A program made the position numbers and the translations under genes. From Phlegmacium glaucopus (lineage: Eukaryota > Basidiomycota > Agaricomycetes > Agaricales > Cortinariaceae), in the NCBI GenBank assembly GCA_015039465.1, contig MU130446.1, forward strand, positions 35,534 through 99,533: a DNA stretch of 64,000 bases, in the 5' to 3' direction. Shown piece by piece: positions 1-9,296 of the stretch. The notes beneath the pieces are model-generated. The model saw nothing but the letters and a program-made list of their open reading frames with translations, was not told the origin of the DNA and did not search any database. Each line of letters starts with the position of its first letter. Within the stretch, counting starts at the first letter, position 1.

Positions 1-253
1 ACATAATGGAGATATAAAATAAATAAAGGAATGATATGATAATAATTAATTAATTAATTAAGAAGTGGTGTGATGTGAAAAATAAAAATAAAAGACAGAG
101 CAAACCAGAGGATCGGAGTCGGATTGGAGTTACGGAGTTCTAGAGTAAACTGGTGATGGAAGTGGAGTTGGACAGAGGGTTGGAGGTTGTCGGAAAGGCG
201 GGATGTATGATTCTGAGGTTGAGGTTTGGGTTGAAATTGGGTGTCCCCTAACA
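1..253 (-). repeat. LTR family B, partial copy cut by the window edge
   Basis: These bases match 5124-5377 almost base for base and end in the same ..CCCCTAACA terminus. That makes them the terminal third of the 746-bp LTR described at 4632-5377. Orientation is inferred from the copy near 24.6 kb, which abuts a minus-strand chromodomain. The rest of the element lies outside the window. Confidence 0.8.
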
Positions 254-807
254 TAACTCTGGGGTCAAACTTCTGTACCCTTACCCTTACCCTCCAAACC
301 CCTACCCCTGTCCAGGGGTAGGGGTTTTGGAGGGTCAGGGTAAGGGTTTTGAGGGGTATGAAGGGTACAGGGGTATGGTCAAGGGTATTACTCTAAGGCT
401 TTATATATATATAAATCTGATTACCTACCATGTTTTATTTACCTTATCAAGCATTAATAGCTCTATTACATGTAATTTAGAATAGATAACTGCCTCAATA
501 TGTCAAATTCACATATTTTTGCCTTCTTAAACAAGGAAATATTGCAATATTTATTTTATTGTACAGTTTTATACTTATTAAATCCAATAATTAGCATTTA
601 TATAACTTGGAAGCAGAAAAAAGCTAAGATTTTGACAAAATCTTATGTTAAAAATAGAAATTGAAACCCTTGAAAAACCCTTGAAAACCCTTGAACCCTT
701 GTCAAGGGTAAGGGTTTTCCAAGGGTACAAAATGCCAACTCTTACCCCTACCCTCCATACCCTTACCCCAGACCCTCCAGGGGTTTTGAAACCCTTGACA
801 ATCACTA
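254..807. mobile_element. hAT-like non-autonomous element remnant with TAAGGG-type arms
   Basis: Two GC-rich blocks (about 275-390 and 655-800) are made of degenerate words such as CCCTTACCCT and AGGGTAAGGG in both orientations. They flank an AT-rich core of about 260 bp. The right end reads ..CAATCACTA, close to the ..CCATCACTA end of the complete element at 63387-63932. The left terminus is missing and abuts the LTR B copy, so the element is truncated and no target-site duplication can be checked. Confidence 0.6.
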
Positions 808-1329
808 CTAGCAACAGTGGAAGCAGAATAACCAAGATAGTGGAACCATGTGATTGTGTGGAATCATGATGATTAAGGATAGGGGGAGTGCTGAACAATC
901 ATAAAGATTGTTTCCAGGCACAATAGGCACAGTTACCATTAAGAGGGGTGGAAACTACCTAAAATTAGTAACATGGGGCTAAAAATAGACAACCCCTATA
1001 TTTTCAGGAACAATGAGTGCACATGGTGCCAGAACCAAAGCAAGGGTACCAGGAACCAGTATATCTATTTTTGGACATTATCTATTTTTAAATATCTCAA
1101 ATGTATAAAATACCTCCCAGGGTTTGTAAATAGTCAGAAAATTGGATTCTTTCTTTCCCCCCCCTCATTTGCAACCTAGTACAGCTCACTGTCTTAGATA
1201 TTGAGCAAGAACACTTGTCTTTGAGATTTGGGTATTGAATACAGACAAGACTTTACACTCACCCACCAGTCCAATCGGAATCCAAGTAGTCCGAGTAAAA
1301 ACATCAAAAGTCCAAGTTCAGTCCGAGTC

Positions 1330-1436
1330 AGTCCAAGTTCAGTCCAAGCTGAGTCCGAGTTGAGTCCGAGTCCAAATAAAAAAAATTTACTTGGACTCAG
1401 ACTCAACTCAGACTCAGCTCGGACTGAACTCGGACT
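1330..1436. repeat. Long near-perfect hairpin
   Basis: The arm 1330-1375 pairs with 1391-1436 (46 bp, 4 mismatches by eye, all transitions) around a 15-nt A/T-rich loop. It lies in the left arm of the composite TIR element and is built of alternating AGTCCGAG-like words. Confidence 0.85.
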
Positions 1437-1565
1437 GCATCAGGAAAAATGATTTTGACACCTTTAGTGCATCCTGGTGCATTGACCATCTGGATTAAAT
1501 CACATCAGGAGGCCCTGGGAGTCCCTTAGAATTTATTTAGAATTTATGAATTTATGAATTTTCCA

Positions 1566-1885
1566 GTACTTTTCTGTCCCCTCACCAGATCTGATCTGAT
1601 CTGATCAGAATTGTTATATCCAACCAGATCTGCTCAGATCTGCTCAGATTCTGAGTGGATCCAAGTGGATCTGGGAAAATAGAGACCTACTAGCTACTTC
1701 TGTTAAGGTTTAGTTAAGGTTTGGTTAAGGTTTGGTTAAGGTTTGGGTTAAGGTTTGGTTAGGGTTTTATTAAGGTTAAGGAGGTATATAGTTTCCATTC
1801 TGCTCAGATCTGACCATCTGAGCAGATCTGCTCAGAATGCCTGCCAAATCTGCTCAGATCTGATCAGATCTGGGGGATCACAGCA
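1566..1885. mobile_element. Nested small TIR element with AGATCTG arms and GTTAAGGTTT array
   Basis: This block interrupts the core of the surrounding element. The uninterrupted core at 19.4 kb runs straight through this point. The ends are rich in AGATCTGATC words in inverted orientation (left CCAGATCTGATCTG, right CAGATCTGGGGG). The centre has about six units of a GTTAAGGTTT-type minisatellite followed by GGAGGTATATAG. The same centre occurs at 25232-25753 with different arms. Confidence 0.6.
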
Positions 1886-2354
1886 AAAACCTCAAATTTT
1901 CATATAGAATGTTTAACCACTGTGTCCAGGAAAGTATTTTGCAATTTTCTCAATAAGGAGAGCTGCTATTAATAGAATTTAAACATATTCAGGGTCCTAA
2001 AACAATTCTCTACCATCTTTAAAAAATTTCCTTTTTTGGAATCTCATGTAATCTACTCTGACCAGCATATGCTTGAAATCATGCTTATCTGTGATCATGT
2101 GACCAATGGTCTGTGTGGGAAGAGGACAAACATGGGTACAAACATGGGTACAAACAAGTAGTCTAAGCAATTTACTTGAACTAAGTCTGAGTAAGTCCGA
2201 TCAGAATCCGATCAGAATCCGATGACACACAGTCTGATCAGATTCCAAGTAGTCTGAGCTTGGACTGGGCTCAGACTCAAAATGTGAAAATGGCTGGTGC
2301 TCCAGCCAAATTTGAGTCCGATTGGAATCCGATTGGAATTAGTGGCTTAGTGTA

Positions 2355-3281
2355 AAGACCTCCTCAGAAGACATCGCTCAATTTTTACTTGACAATTTCT
2401 ACAAATGATTCAGACTCCCAGACAAGATGATCTCTGACAGAGCCCTCAGATTTACTGCCAAAGCCTTTGAAAACCTCTTCAAATTACTCAGAATAGAACA
2501 TGCGAAGACGACGGCTTTCCATCCACAATCTGATGGAACCACAGAATGCTTTAACCAAGAAATTGAAGCATATCTTTCCATCTATTGCTTCGACAACCTG
2601 ACAAGCTGGCTAACCGCTTTACCAACACTTGAATTCACTCACAATAATCGAAGACACTCTGGATGAACATGAACCCCTTTCAAACTCATCATGGGATCAT
2701 CTCCTATCTCCATTCCACTTTCATTTGAAAACACACAATTTCCTGCCATTGAAGAATGAACACAGAAATTACTCAAAGACTGAGAAGAAGCTCTAGCAGC
2801 ACACAAACTAGCACAACACCGAATGGAGAACAGGATCAAATCCAATTTCAAACCGTTTCAAGAAGGACAACTAGTTTGGTTAGATTCAAGAAACCTACGA
2901 ACAAAATACAACAAAAAGATCGCTCCACGACAAGAAGGACCGTTCCAAATCAAAAAAGTCCTTGGACCCCTCACTTATCGATTGAAACTCCCTGAAACAT
3001 GGAAGATTCATAATGTTTTTCATGCATACCTCCTCATGCCTTACATCGAAAACAAAGTACAGGGACAAAATTTCCTCAAACCACCTGCTGAAATCATTGA
3101 AGGAGAAGAAGAATATGAAGTGGAAGCCATCATTGGACACAGAAAACGAGGACGTGGATATCAGTTCAAAATCCGATGGAAAGACTACCCAATTTCTGAA
3201 GCAATGTGGGAACCTGAAACAAACATCAAAAACACATCTGACACGTTATCGCTTTATAAACAAAGCCATCACCTCAATTAG
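2355..3281 (+). pseudogene. Ty3/gypsy chromovirus pol fragment: integrase and chromodomain
   Basis: One frame runs through the fragment. It encodes integrase catalytic-core motifs (ISDRA, AFHPQSDGTTE, NQEIEAYL), a tail with EGQLVWLDSRNLR and GPFQIKKVLGPLTYRL (GPY/F-like module), and then a chromodomain (about 3100-3260) with YEVEAIIGHR and RIRWKDYP-like residues (KIRWKDYP seen). Five in-frame stops, all TGA (2406, 2664, 2670, 2757, 2781), sit where arginine is expected. No frameshift is needed over about 930 bp. Protease, RT and RNase H are missing because the composite TIR element abuts the left side. The element's 3' LTR is the copy at 4177-4578. It is a dead retrotransposon. Confidence 0.85.
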
Positions 3282-3332
3282 AACAACTTCTAAAACATAC
3301 AGTATACTTCTTACCAACACAAATGTGTTGAC

Positions 3333-4165
3333 TGGGAATTTCTAAAGTTCATCGACGTCATCACTAAAATCGGAGATGAATTTGAAGATATAAGACTTGC
3401 TCTCAAAAAACAAAAGGACAACAACTTTGTACTTCCCAAATTCAATTTCAAACTCCAACATTCCCGAATCTACAACTTCTCCCTTTGAATATGCCTCAAA
3501 TCCCTTCTTCACCTTCTCTTTCTTCCTCTCATCCTGTTCGACCTCAATCCCCAATTTTCAATTTCACCCATGAAGAATTCGCTTCTTATGTACAAACCCG
3601 ACAAGATATCAATAATCTCACTCCTTTCCTTCGACCAAACCCTGTTTTATATGTCAAATTTCTCTATTTCCACCACATCAACCAAAGCGTTATATGAGCC
3701 AAATGAGAGTATCAATATTTACAAGAACAAGCCGACACATTATTTGACAATATGGTCAGCTGCGGTCTAGCCCAAAAAATTGAACCACTCATCAGACTCA
3801 AACGACAAAACCCCATTAATTCTCGACGACCATCTCCTTATCCAGGATGACAAGTGTTTTCCCCTCTCCCTATCCCTGACTCCACCACTCCCGGATCACG
3901 ACTGAATCCCATTATCATCGACGATGAAGATGAAATAGTTTTACAATGTCATTGTTCTATCTGTGATATCGATGGCCATTCTTCTCAACAATGCTTTTTA
4001 TCAGTCACTGGCAAACCAATTGTCTTACAAAATGAATGACTGCCGAATGAATACCGATGCTGCAACAATTGCTATGAAGAAGGTCACAGATGGCAACACT
4101 GTCTGCTTGGAGAATGGGAAGAGATAGATGTAGAATCTGAGTTGAATTTGGAGTCTTCGACGTAA
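3333..4165 (+). pseudogene. Extra retrotransposon ORF with two CCHC zinc knuckles, between pol and 3' LTR
   Basis: From ATG 3491 to TAA 4163 one frame is open except for four TGA codons (3695, 3704, 3848, 4037). It ends with two C-x2-C-x4-H-x4-C knuckles: CSICDIDGHSSQQC preceded by CH, and CNNCYEEGHRWQHC. An acidic C-terminus is followed by a purine-rich tract (AAAACAGGGG) and the LTR. A short open stretch upstream in another frame (3333-3485) may belong to the same product. The position after the chromodomain is unusual for a nucleocapsid-like motif, which normally sits in gag before pol. The function is not known. Decay is by TGA only, as in the adjacent pol. Confidence 0.65.
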
Positions 4166-4176
4166 AACAGGGGTAA

Positions 4177-4578
4177 TGTTATGAACTATTATTTTTCTTT
4201 TCTTATCTCCTCCGAACACATGCTCGTTTCATCTATGTGCATTTCACTTCTTCTTTTCATTTCCGTCTACACATGTTTACCTCTTCCTTTTCATTGTTTC
4301 ACCTATTATTACCTATGCACACCCTCTTACATGTGGACACCTCACTTTATGCATGACCCTCTTATTTTACTATAAATACAGTATTTACAACACATGTATT
4401 CCCTTAGCTAATTCTCGAGAATTGTACTTGGTTACTTTACTCTTTGAACTTCCTCAAACTCTCAAAGACAATCCCTTGAGACGATCTCTTGGTATTCTTT
4501 GGAGCTCACTGAACCGATGAATCCTTCTTACACGACTGTTTACGGTCAGAACCATCTGAACCGTTTGAAGTTGTAACA
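4177..4578 (+). repeat. 3' LTR of the gypsy element (LTR family C)
   Basis: The LTR runs from TGTTATGAAC to TTGTAACA (402 bp, TG..CA ends). It is preceded by the polypurine-like AAAACAGGGGTAA. A TATA-like CTATAAATACAG lies at about 4371. A second, more diverged copy is at 17248-17656. Confidence 0.85.
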
Positions 4579-5878
4579 ACTTCTATAGACAATGACATTG
4601 ACCAATTCCATGATTATATTGAAGACATTACTGTTAGGGCAACTGCGACGCTGACTTAGTCAATGTCAGGGGACACTCATTGTGTCCACCTCTACGTTTG
4701 CTTAGTATGTCTTACCTTCACTTACTCTATGATTGTACCCTGTACCGCATCCCTTACCCTGCTCCTTGTGTGCTCCCTTCTATCGTTGTAGTAGTTGTCC
4801 CTTTGCCGATGACATCGTAACAGATGTCAGTTTATATTTAGGTTATCTTACCTCGTCCTACCTTCTATTACGTCCTAGCCGTATATAGTCAAATTGGCTC
4901 CCACGCCTGTAGTATATAGACGAAAGGTGGTTATCTTTGATAACCACCTTTGTATTCAACTTGGTTCCCGGGTTCTAACGTCCCCTAACAGTCAAGCTAG
5001 CAGGGGATCCAAAGTTAATCATATTTCAGAAAAGATATCTACAAGTGACTTACCTAGCAGGGGATCCAAAGAGGAAAGGATGGGGATCCCTGCTAGGCTG
5101 GGGGTATTTAAGTACTAATATGGACATAATGGAGATATAAAATAAATAAAGGAATGATATGATAATAATTAATTAATTAAATAAGAAGTGGTGTGATGTA
5201 AAAAATAGAAATAAAAGATGGAGTGAAATGGAGGATCGGAGTCGGAGCGGAACTACGGGGTTCCAGAGTAAACCAGTGACAGAAGCGGAGTTGGATGGAA
5301 GGTCAGAGGTCGTCGGAAAGGCAGGGTGTATGATTCTAAGGTTGAGGTTTGGGTTAAAGTTGGGTGTGCCCCTAACAATTACACCTGACAATGGGATTCC
5401 CATCTTTCGACCTGGTAAACTTCCCCCTATGCTTCATATCGCAGGCGGTCACCTTTTCTTTCAAACCGAACACATTTGCTTTAAAGTTCATCGATACTTC
5501 TTCAATTGAGAATCTATCTGGCTTGCAGAACGACTGGCATTCATTGACGCCGATCTAGCCAATGGAAACACGGTAGCACAATCCAGGATCCAAGGAACCA
5601 ACATATTTGATGCCATCAAACTTCCTGGAATCACCACTAAACAATTTGCCTCTCTTCTTTGGGTTATTTACAACCCTTGCTACAGAAGTCATCACGCCAA
5701 TACCCGAACCTGGAAAGATATCAATACTGCCGTGAAAGCACTCAAGATGGCACAAATTCTTACCCTTTCCGAACACAAGATAAAAATCAATTTATGACTT
5801 GACCAACAAGAAGAAGAACAACAAAAGCAAGAATTAGCCGAATACTTCAAGAACAATAAAATTGAGGACAATCTTTAA
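4579..5878 (+). pseudogene. BTB/POZ-like ORF, interrupted by an LTR, next to an LTR retroelement end
   Basis: When the LTR at 4632-5377 and one copy of its ATTAC duplication are set aside, one frame continues across the gap. It reads GGHLFFQTEHICFKVHRYFF, then LAERLAFIDADLANG, then FDAIKLPGITTKQFASLLWV and IYNPCY. This is the layout of a fungal BTB/POZ domain (F-x-VHR, then LP..T..FA.LLWV.Y). Two in-frame TGA codons (5507, 5795) sit where arginine is expected, and TAA at 5876 closes the frame. The ORF ends 18 bp before a purine-rich tract and LTR D, so it may belong to the element as an extra 3' ORF or be a captured host gene. The assignment is by motif only. Confidence 0.55.
4632..5377 (-). 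repeat. Complete solo LTR, family B, with ATTAC target-site duplication
   Basis: The copy begins TGTTAGGGCAAC and ends GTGCCCCTAACA (746 bp). It is flanked by direct repeats ATTAC at 4627-4631 and 5378-5382. The termini are an inverted repeat TGTTAGGG/CCCCTAACA. The last part matches 1-253, and the middle (AGCAGGGGATCCAAAG blocks, TATTTAAG) matches 24140-24270. It interrupts the BTB-like ORF. Confidence 0.92.
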
Positions 5879-5895
5879 GCTAACAGTGGGCTAAT

Positions 5896-6268
5896 GTTAT
5901 GAATGTCTGGTATGCTCACAGCCCCCTATTCCTTTCATCCCTTTGTACTATATATTTCCCCTTTTCCCTATTGCTCCTTTACACCATTGTTCCCCAACAT
6001 ACCCTTTACCCTGAACCTTCCTTTGTACTATATATAGCTACTGCTCCCGCTCCCCTTATCTCTGACTTGTACCAACTCATACCTAGCACGGACCATGGAC
6101 ATCACCCTTATCTCTGACTCGACTTCCTAGTATATAAGAGCCATACCCATAGCTACAATCCTTAGTTTAGACCTTCTGTATTCCCTACGGTCTTAATCTA
6201 CTAGCTTGCTCAGAAACCTCTTGGACATCTTAGTCTCCTTTGTGATAATGACTGCAGTTGTTCATAAG
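5896..6268 (+). repeat. LTR family D, probable 3' LTR
   Basis: It starts TGTTATGAATGTCTGG straight after a purine-rich tract (AACAGTGGGCTAA), which is the arrangement expected at a 3' LTR. It contains TATA-like boxes (GTACTATATATAG near 6027 and AGTATATAAGAG near 6130). It ends near TTGTTCATAAG, where TTCATAACA would be the expected mirror of the start, so the last bases are degraded. The right border is approximate. Confidence 0.65.
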
Positions 6269-6546
6269 TCCCTAGTTACTTGGTCTATCAGCCCAGCATT
6301 GAATGTGAGTGCAAGCTTATAGTCGCCATAATAGTCACACATCAGTGGAACTGACATGTTGCAGCCAACTTTTGAGGGACTTCATAATAATTACTTGATA
6401 ATCTATATACACTGAATGCATTATAAGTAACTAAACAACTAATGTGGTCCATTGAGCATGAATGAAACATCTGCCTTGTTTTTAGCTCTCTTCCATGGTG
6501 GTGATGACAAAACTGATAAGTCTCGCCAATTCCACTGTTCCTCCAA
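6269..6546. other. No gene seen
   Basis: This stretch is AT-rich with no convincing open frame or repeat boundary. Confidence 0.5.
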
Positions 6547-7770
6547 TTAATTTACTAACAGGTCAGTGGTGGTGGTGATGTTGGCAAGGTTCAATGCATT
6601 GCAGACCCAGTTGGTTTGACAGGCTTCCTTGTACTGGTTGAGAAAAGTGAAGATGGCCTTTTCCCCCTGGTCCCAATAATGCTCTGCTTTTGGTTGTGAA
6701 CTATAAGAATCATTAATGAAGACATTCATTTAAACTGCAATTAGTTGGTGGTTACCCGTGACTTTGGGGATCTATAAGACACATGGTTCCTTGCATGTCA
6801 AGTGCTCCTACCAGTTTAAAATTTATCAGAATTATCCCACTACGTGAATTGGGAGTATGCATACCTTGAAGATCACATATGAGAAGGTTGTTTTGGGTAT
6901 ATACAGCTGAAAAATGAGCAAAGGCATGTATGGCTTTCATCATATGATCACTAGCCAGGCCAATGTCTCCATTTCCAGTGAACTTCTCCACCTTTGGATC
7001 TATGGGTCTGCAAGGAAGCAGTGGAGTTGCAATGAAATAAAGATGAGAGGTTGACTATTTGATGTTGGAGATGGTATAACCTGTCCAGAAATGGACATCT
7101 TGAAGTTGAAATAAAACTCTGCATAGCCGATGGTTCACAATTACAGTTTGTGAAGTAGGATATATTAAAGACCCAACTTACTTGGAATGAGTCCTCAGCA
7201 TGCTTATTGAACACCGCTTTGAATGAGTCACATAGGCAAAGAAGCTTGTATTTGGCTTCAAGAACAATCTTCATGCTTTCTTTGGTCATTGTTGAGTCGA
7301 CCGGAAATGTCACAACATATTCACAGCCTTCAAACCTGGCCTTGTAGCTTGTGGATTAGATGCTGTGTGCTTGTAAAATAGGAGAAAGAAGACAAACATA
7401 GTGAAGCTTTCACCAATGAAACCAACATCTCCAGCCTTCTCAAATTCAGATGCACTTGCCACTGCAATAACTTCCCTCTTTGTCGATACTTCCATAGAGA
7501 CCTGGCCACTGAGAGGCCCTTCTGAAATGAATTTGGCAGTGATTTGTTTGAAGTTGCATTCAACTGTTTTTGGATTGCGCAACCACTTTTCCATTGCAAC
7601 AAGCCTTTTAGGAGGTTGAAAGGTGCTTCTGAGGACAGTTGGTCAAGAGTTGAGTGTTGTCGCTGTGAAGGCAGCATGAGAAGCTTTAGGAAGGGCAGAT
7701 GCATTGCCAGCTTTTGTAGATCTAGCAATCTTTTGGCTCGGTGATCGGTTGGCCTGGGAGTTTCCTGCAA
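6547..7770 (-). pseudogene. Alpha-kinase domain protein relic
   Basis: Read on the minus strand in pieces separated by introns or breaks. An N-terminal piece has GDVGFIGESFT (nucleotide-binding lobe). A middle piece reads FTGNGDIG then AIHAFAHFSAVYTQNNLLICDLQG, and the next has LIDPQSHG. The last piece ends in CQTNWVCNALNL. The DLQG, D-P-Q and C-terminal cysteine pattern is that of the MHCK/EF2-kinase (alpha-kinase) catalytic domain, an atypical Ser/Thr kinase fold expanded in Agaricomycetes. The open blocks change frame several times. Some changes look like introns, but a clean full-length gene could not be assembled by eye, so it may be a recent pseudogene or a functional gene. Neighbours are all repeats. 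Confidence 0.6.
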
Positions 7771-7803
7771 TGAAGCTCAAGTCCAATTAATACTCATTGT
7801 CAT

Positions 7804-8572
7804 ACCCTCTTTATGACAATTTAGGAAGTCCAGGAGGATCACAACTAAGCAGGAATTGCAGATGAATCAGCAGCAGAGGATTATTCTTGCAGTGTGTCAA
7901 GTGTTATCAAGGCTGTGCGACATGGGATCATGGGCAAGTAGTATTTTCTCAGGAACAAGGCTGCGCCTTTCAAGTGTTGACTCAGGACCTTTCACATTTT
8001 TGACATGACCACACGCCTATGGAGTTGATATATTTTTGCTATTGGACTGTGTACACTGCCTTCTCTTCTTTTCTCTTGCACTTTGACACTTTACAGATTT
8101 TTTTATTGTTCCTTCTTCTTTTCCATTGTTCTTTTCTTCTCGCAGCTGTCCTCTTTTCATCATTCTCCCTTTGACAGCATGTACTTCTTTCTTTTTATTG
8201 TTCTACATAGCCTCATCCTTAGGGTATAAATACTGCTCTTTTGTACCAGGATAGGTAGTTTCCCTCAGTTCACCTCAATTCAGTTCTTAGTCCCCTACAG
8301 TCATCATCTCAGTGGAATTCCAGTGAATTCCTCCCTCTAAGTTCGCTTTTTCAGTCCTTTACTGTCAACCTACTGTCAACTGCTATAGTCTTACTGAAGA
8401 CTCTTTCTCATTCATCCTCATCCTCCTCATCTCTATTCTCACCCCCTACCTCTGTGTGTTACAAGTCAAGGTTACACCTTCCCTAAACAAACAACAGGGA
8501 GACTCTTGACCTAAAGACTGGTCCACTGCTCTCTGGTTGGTGTTATATAACAACACAAACAATGATTTATAC
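7804..8572 (+). repeat. Dispersed ~770-bp LTR-like repeat, copy 1
   Basis: This sequence recurs in inverted orientation at 20580-21387. Similarity begins at ACCCTCTTTATGACAATTT and ends just past GTTATATAACAACA at ATTTATAC. It has a clear TATA box (GGGTATAAATACTG at about 8221) about 340 bp before its end, as in an LTR with U3-R-U5. Termini do not show clean TG..CA at the shared limits, so LTR status is inferred. Confidence 0.65.
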
Positions 8573-9092
8573 TGGCAAGTTGCTGGGGGTTCTCACACCC
8601 CTCAACACATTCCAGCTGTGCGTTGCACATATCATTCCACTGCTAGGACTCCACCTCCTCCCTACTTGTCTCAGAATGCGGCCATCAGGGCCCATGGCCA
8701 TGGAAGTGTCTCATTGCCTTGCCAATTTGATACCGCTGCAAGGGCCAATGCTGTTGGAGGCACACCATCATCCTGCCTGCTTCATCAACATGCAGTCAAT
8801 GCTCCTGTTTTGACCAACAACCTTGCTGTTAGGTCTAGGAACTTTGGTAGTGCCTTGTCAACAAACTTCTATGCTTTATTGACTGGCCTTGCACCAAGTG
8901 TCTACAACGGTTGGTAAGTAGTACATTGTGATATAAAATTTCACCGCTAGATTTCTGATATCTTTATTGTCCAGTCATGCTGCTGATATGGTGTTGGGAC
9001 CTCTTGCTGCAGCCACTTTTGAGAGGACAGGAACTCAAGAAGAAGCAAATGAAATCTTTGTTGCAAGGTATATGGCTGGAGCAGTCACTTGA
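8540..9092 (+). CDS. Hypothetical protein, two exons, start unclear
   Basis: An open frame from about 8540 to 8912 is followed by a GTAAGT donor at about 8914 and a TTGTCCAG acceptor at about 8973. The second exon runs to TGA 9090 and reads SHAADMVLGPLAAATFERTG then EEANEIFVARYM. The first part is rich in A, H, P and N with no motif I recognise. It begins inside the end of the LTR-like repeat and has no convincing ATG, so it is either a gene remnant or element-borne. Function is unknown. Confidence 0.35.
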
Positions 9093-9296
9093 TTTGCATG
9101 AGAATCATACTGTTTCTCTCTTTTTCAGTAAATACCAGCTCTTAAACTTTTGTGCTTCCTTCCTCTATTCTTGCCAGTAGACTGTCTATAAATGATCAAT
9201 TACATGCCCCCTGGTGCTAATTTTACAAAGTTCCTCATACTTGAATCAACAGGTCAAATTTTTATGACTGACGAAGTACAAAAAATTGAACAGATT

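Larger units (their letters stand above)
1246..2357. mobile_element. Composite TIR element with TCCGAG/TCCAAG-type arms
   Basis: The left end CTTTACACTCACCCACCAG and the reverse complement of the right end (CTTTACACTAAGCCACTAAT) form imperfect terminal inverted repeats. They continue inward into a shared TCCAATCGGA word. Arms on both sides are arrays of words like AGTCCGAG and AGTCCAAG. The interior (1441-1555 and 1900-2120) is the same core found inverted at 19170-19500, here split by another small element at about 1566-1885. No coding capacity was seen. A target-site duplication could not be identified. Confidence 0.6.

Noticed and set aside
275..390. Telomere or subtelomere
   Set aside because: The words are TAAGGG-type and mixed in orientation, not runs of TTAGGG, and the same arms occur in a bounded element with target duplications at 63 kb.
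1330..1436. Transcription terminator or CRISPR-like repeat
   Set aside because: The hairpin is part of a TIR element arm, the organism is eukaryotic, and no spacer-repeat pattern occurs.
2406..4039. A genetic code in which TGA is read as an amino acid
   Set aside because: Intact host genes in the window (gmd, fucose synthase, MRE11, FAD1, EST1/SMG) end in TGA, and the in-frame TGAs are restricted to transposon relics.
8222..8572. Promoter of a host gene
   Set aside because: The TATA box lies in a repeat present twice in the window in inverted orientation, so it is more likely the repeat's own promoter.
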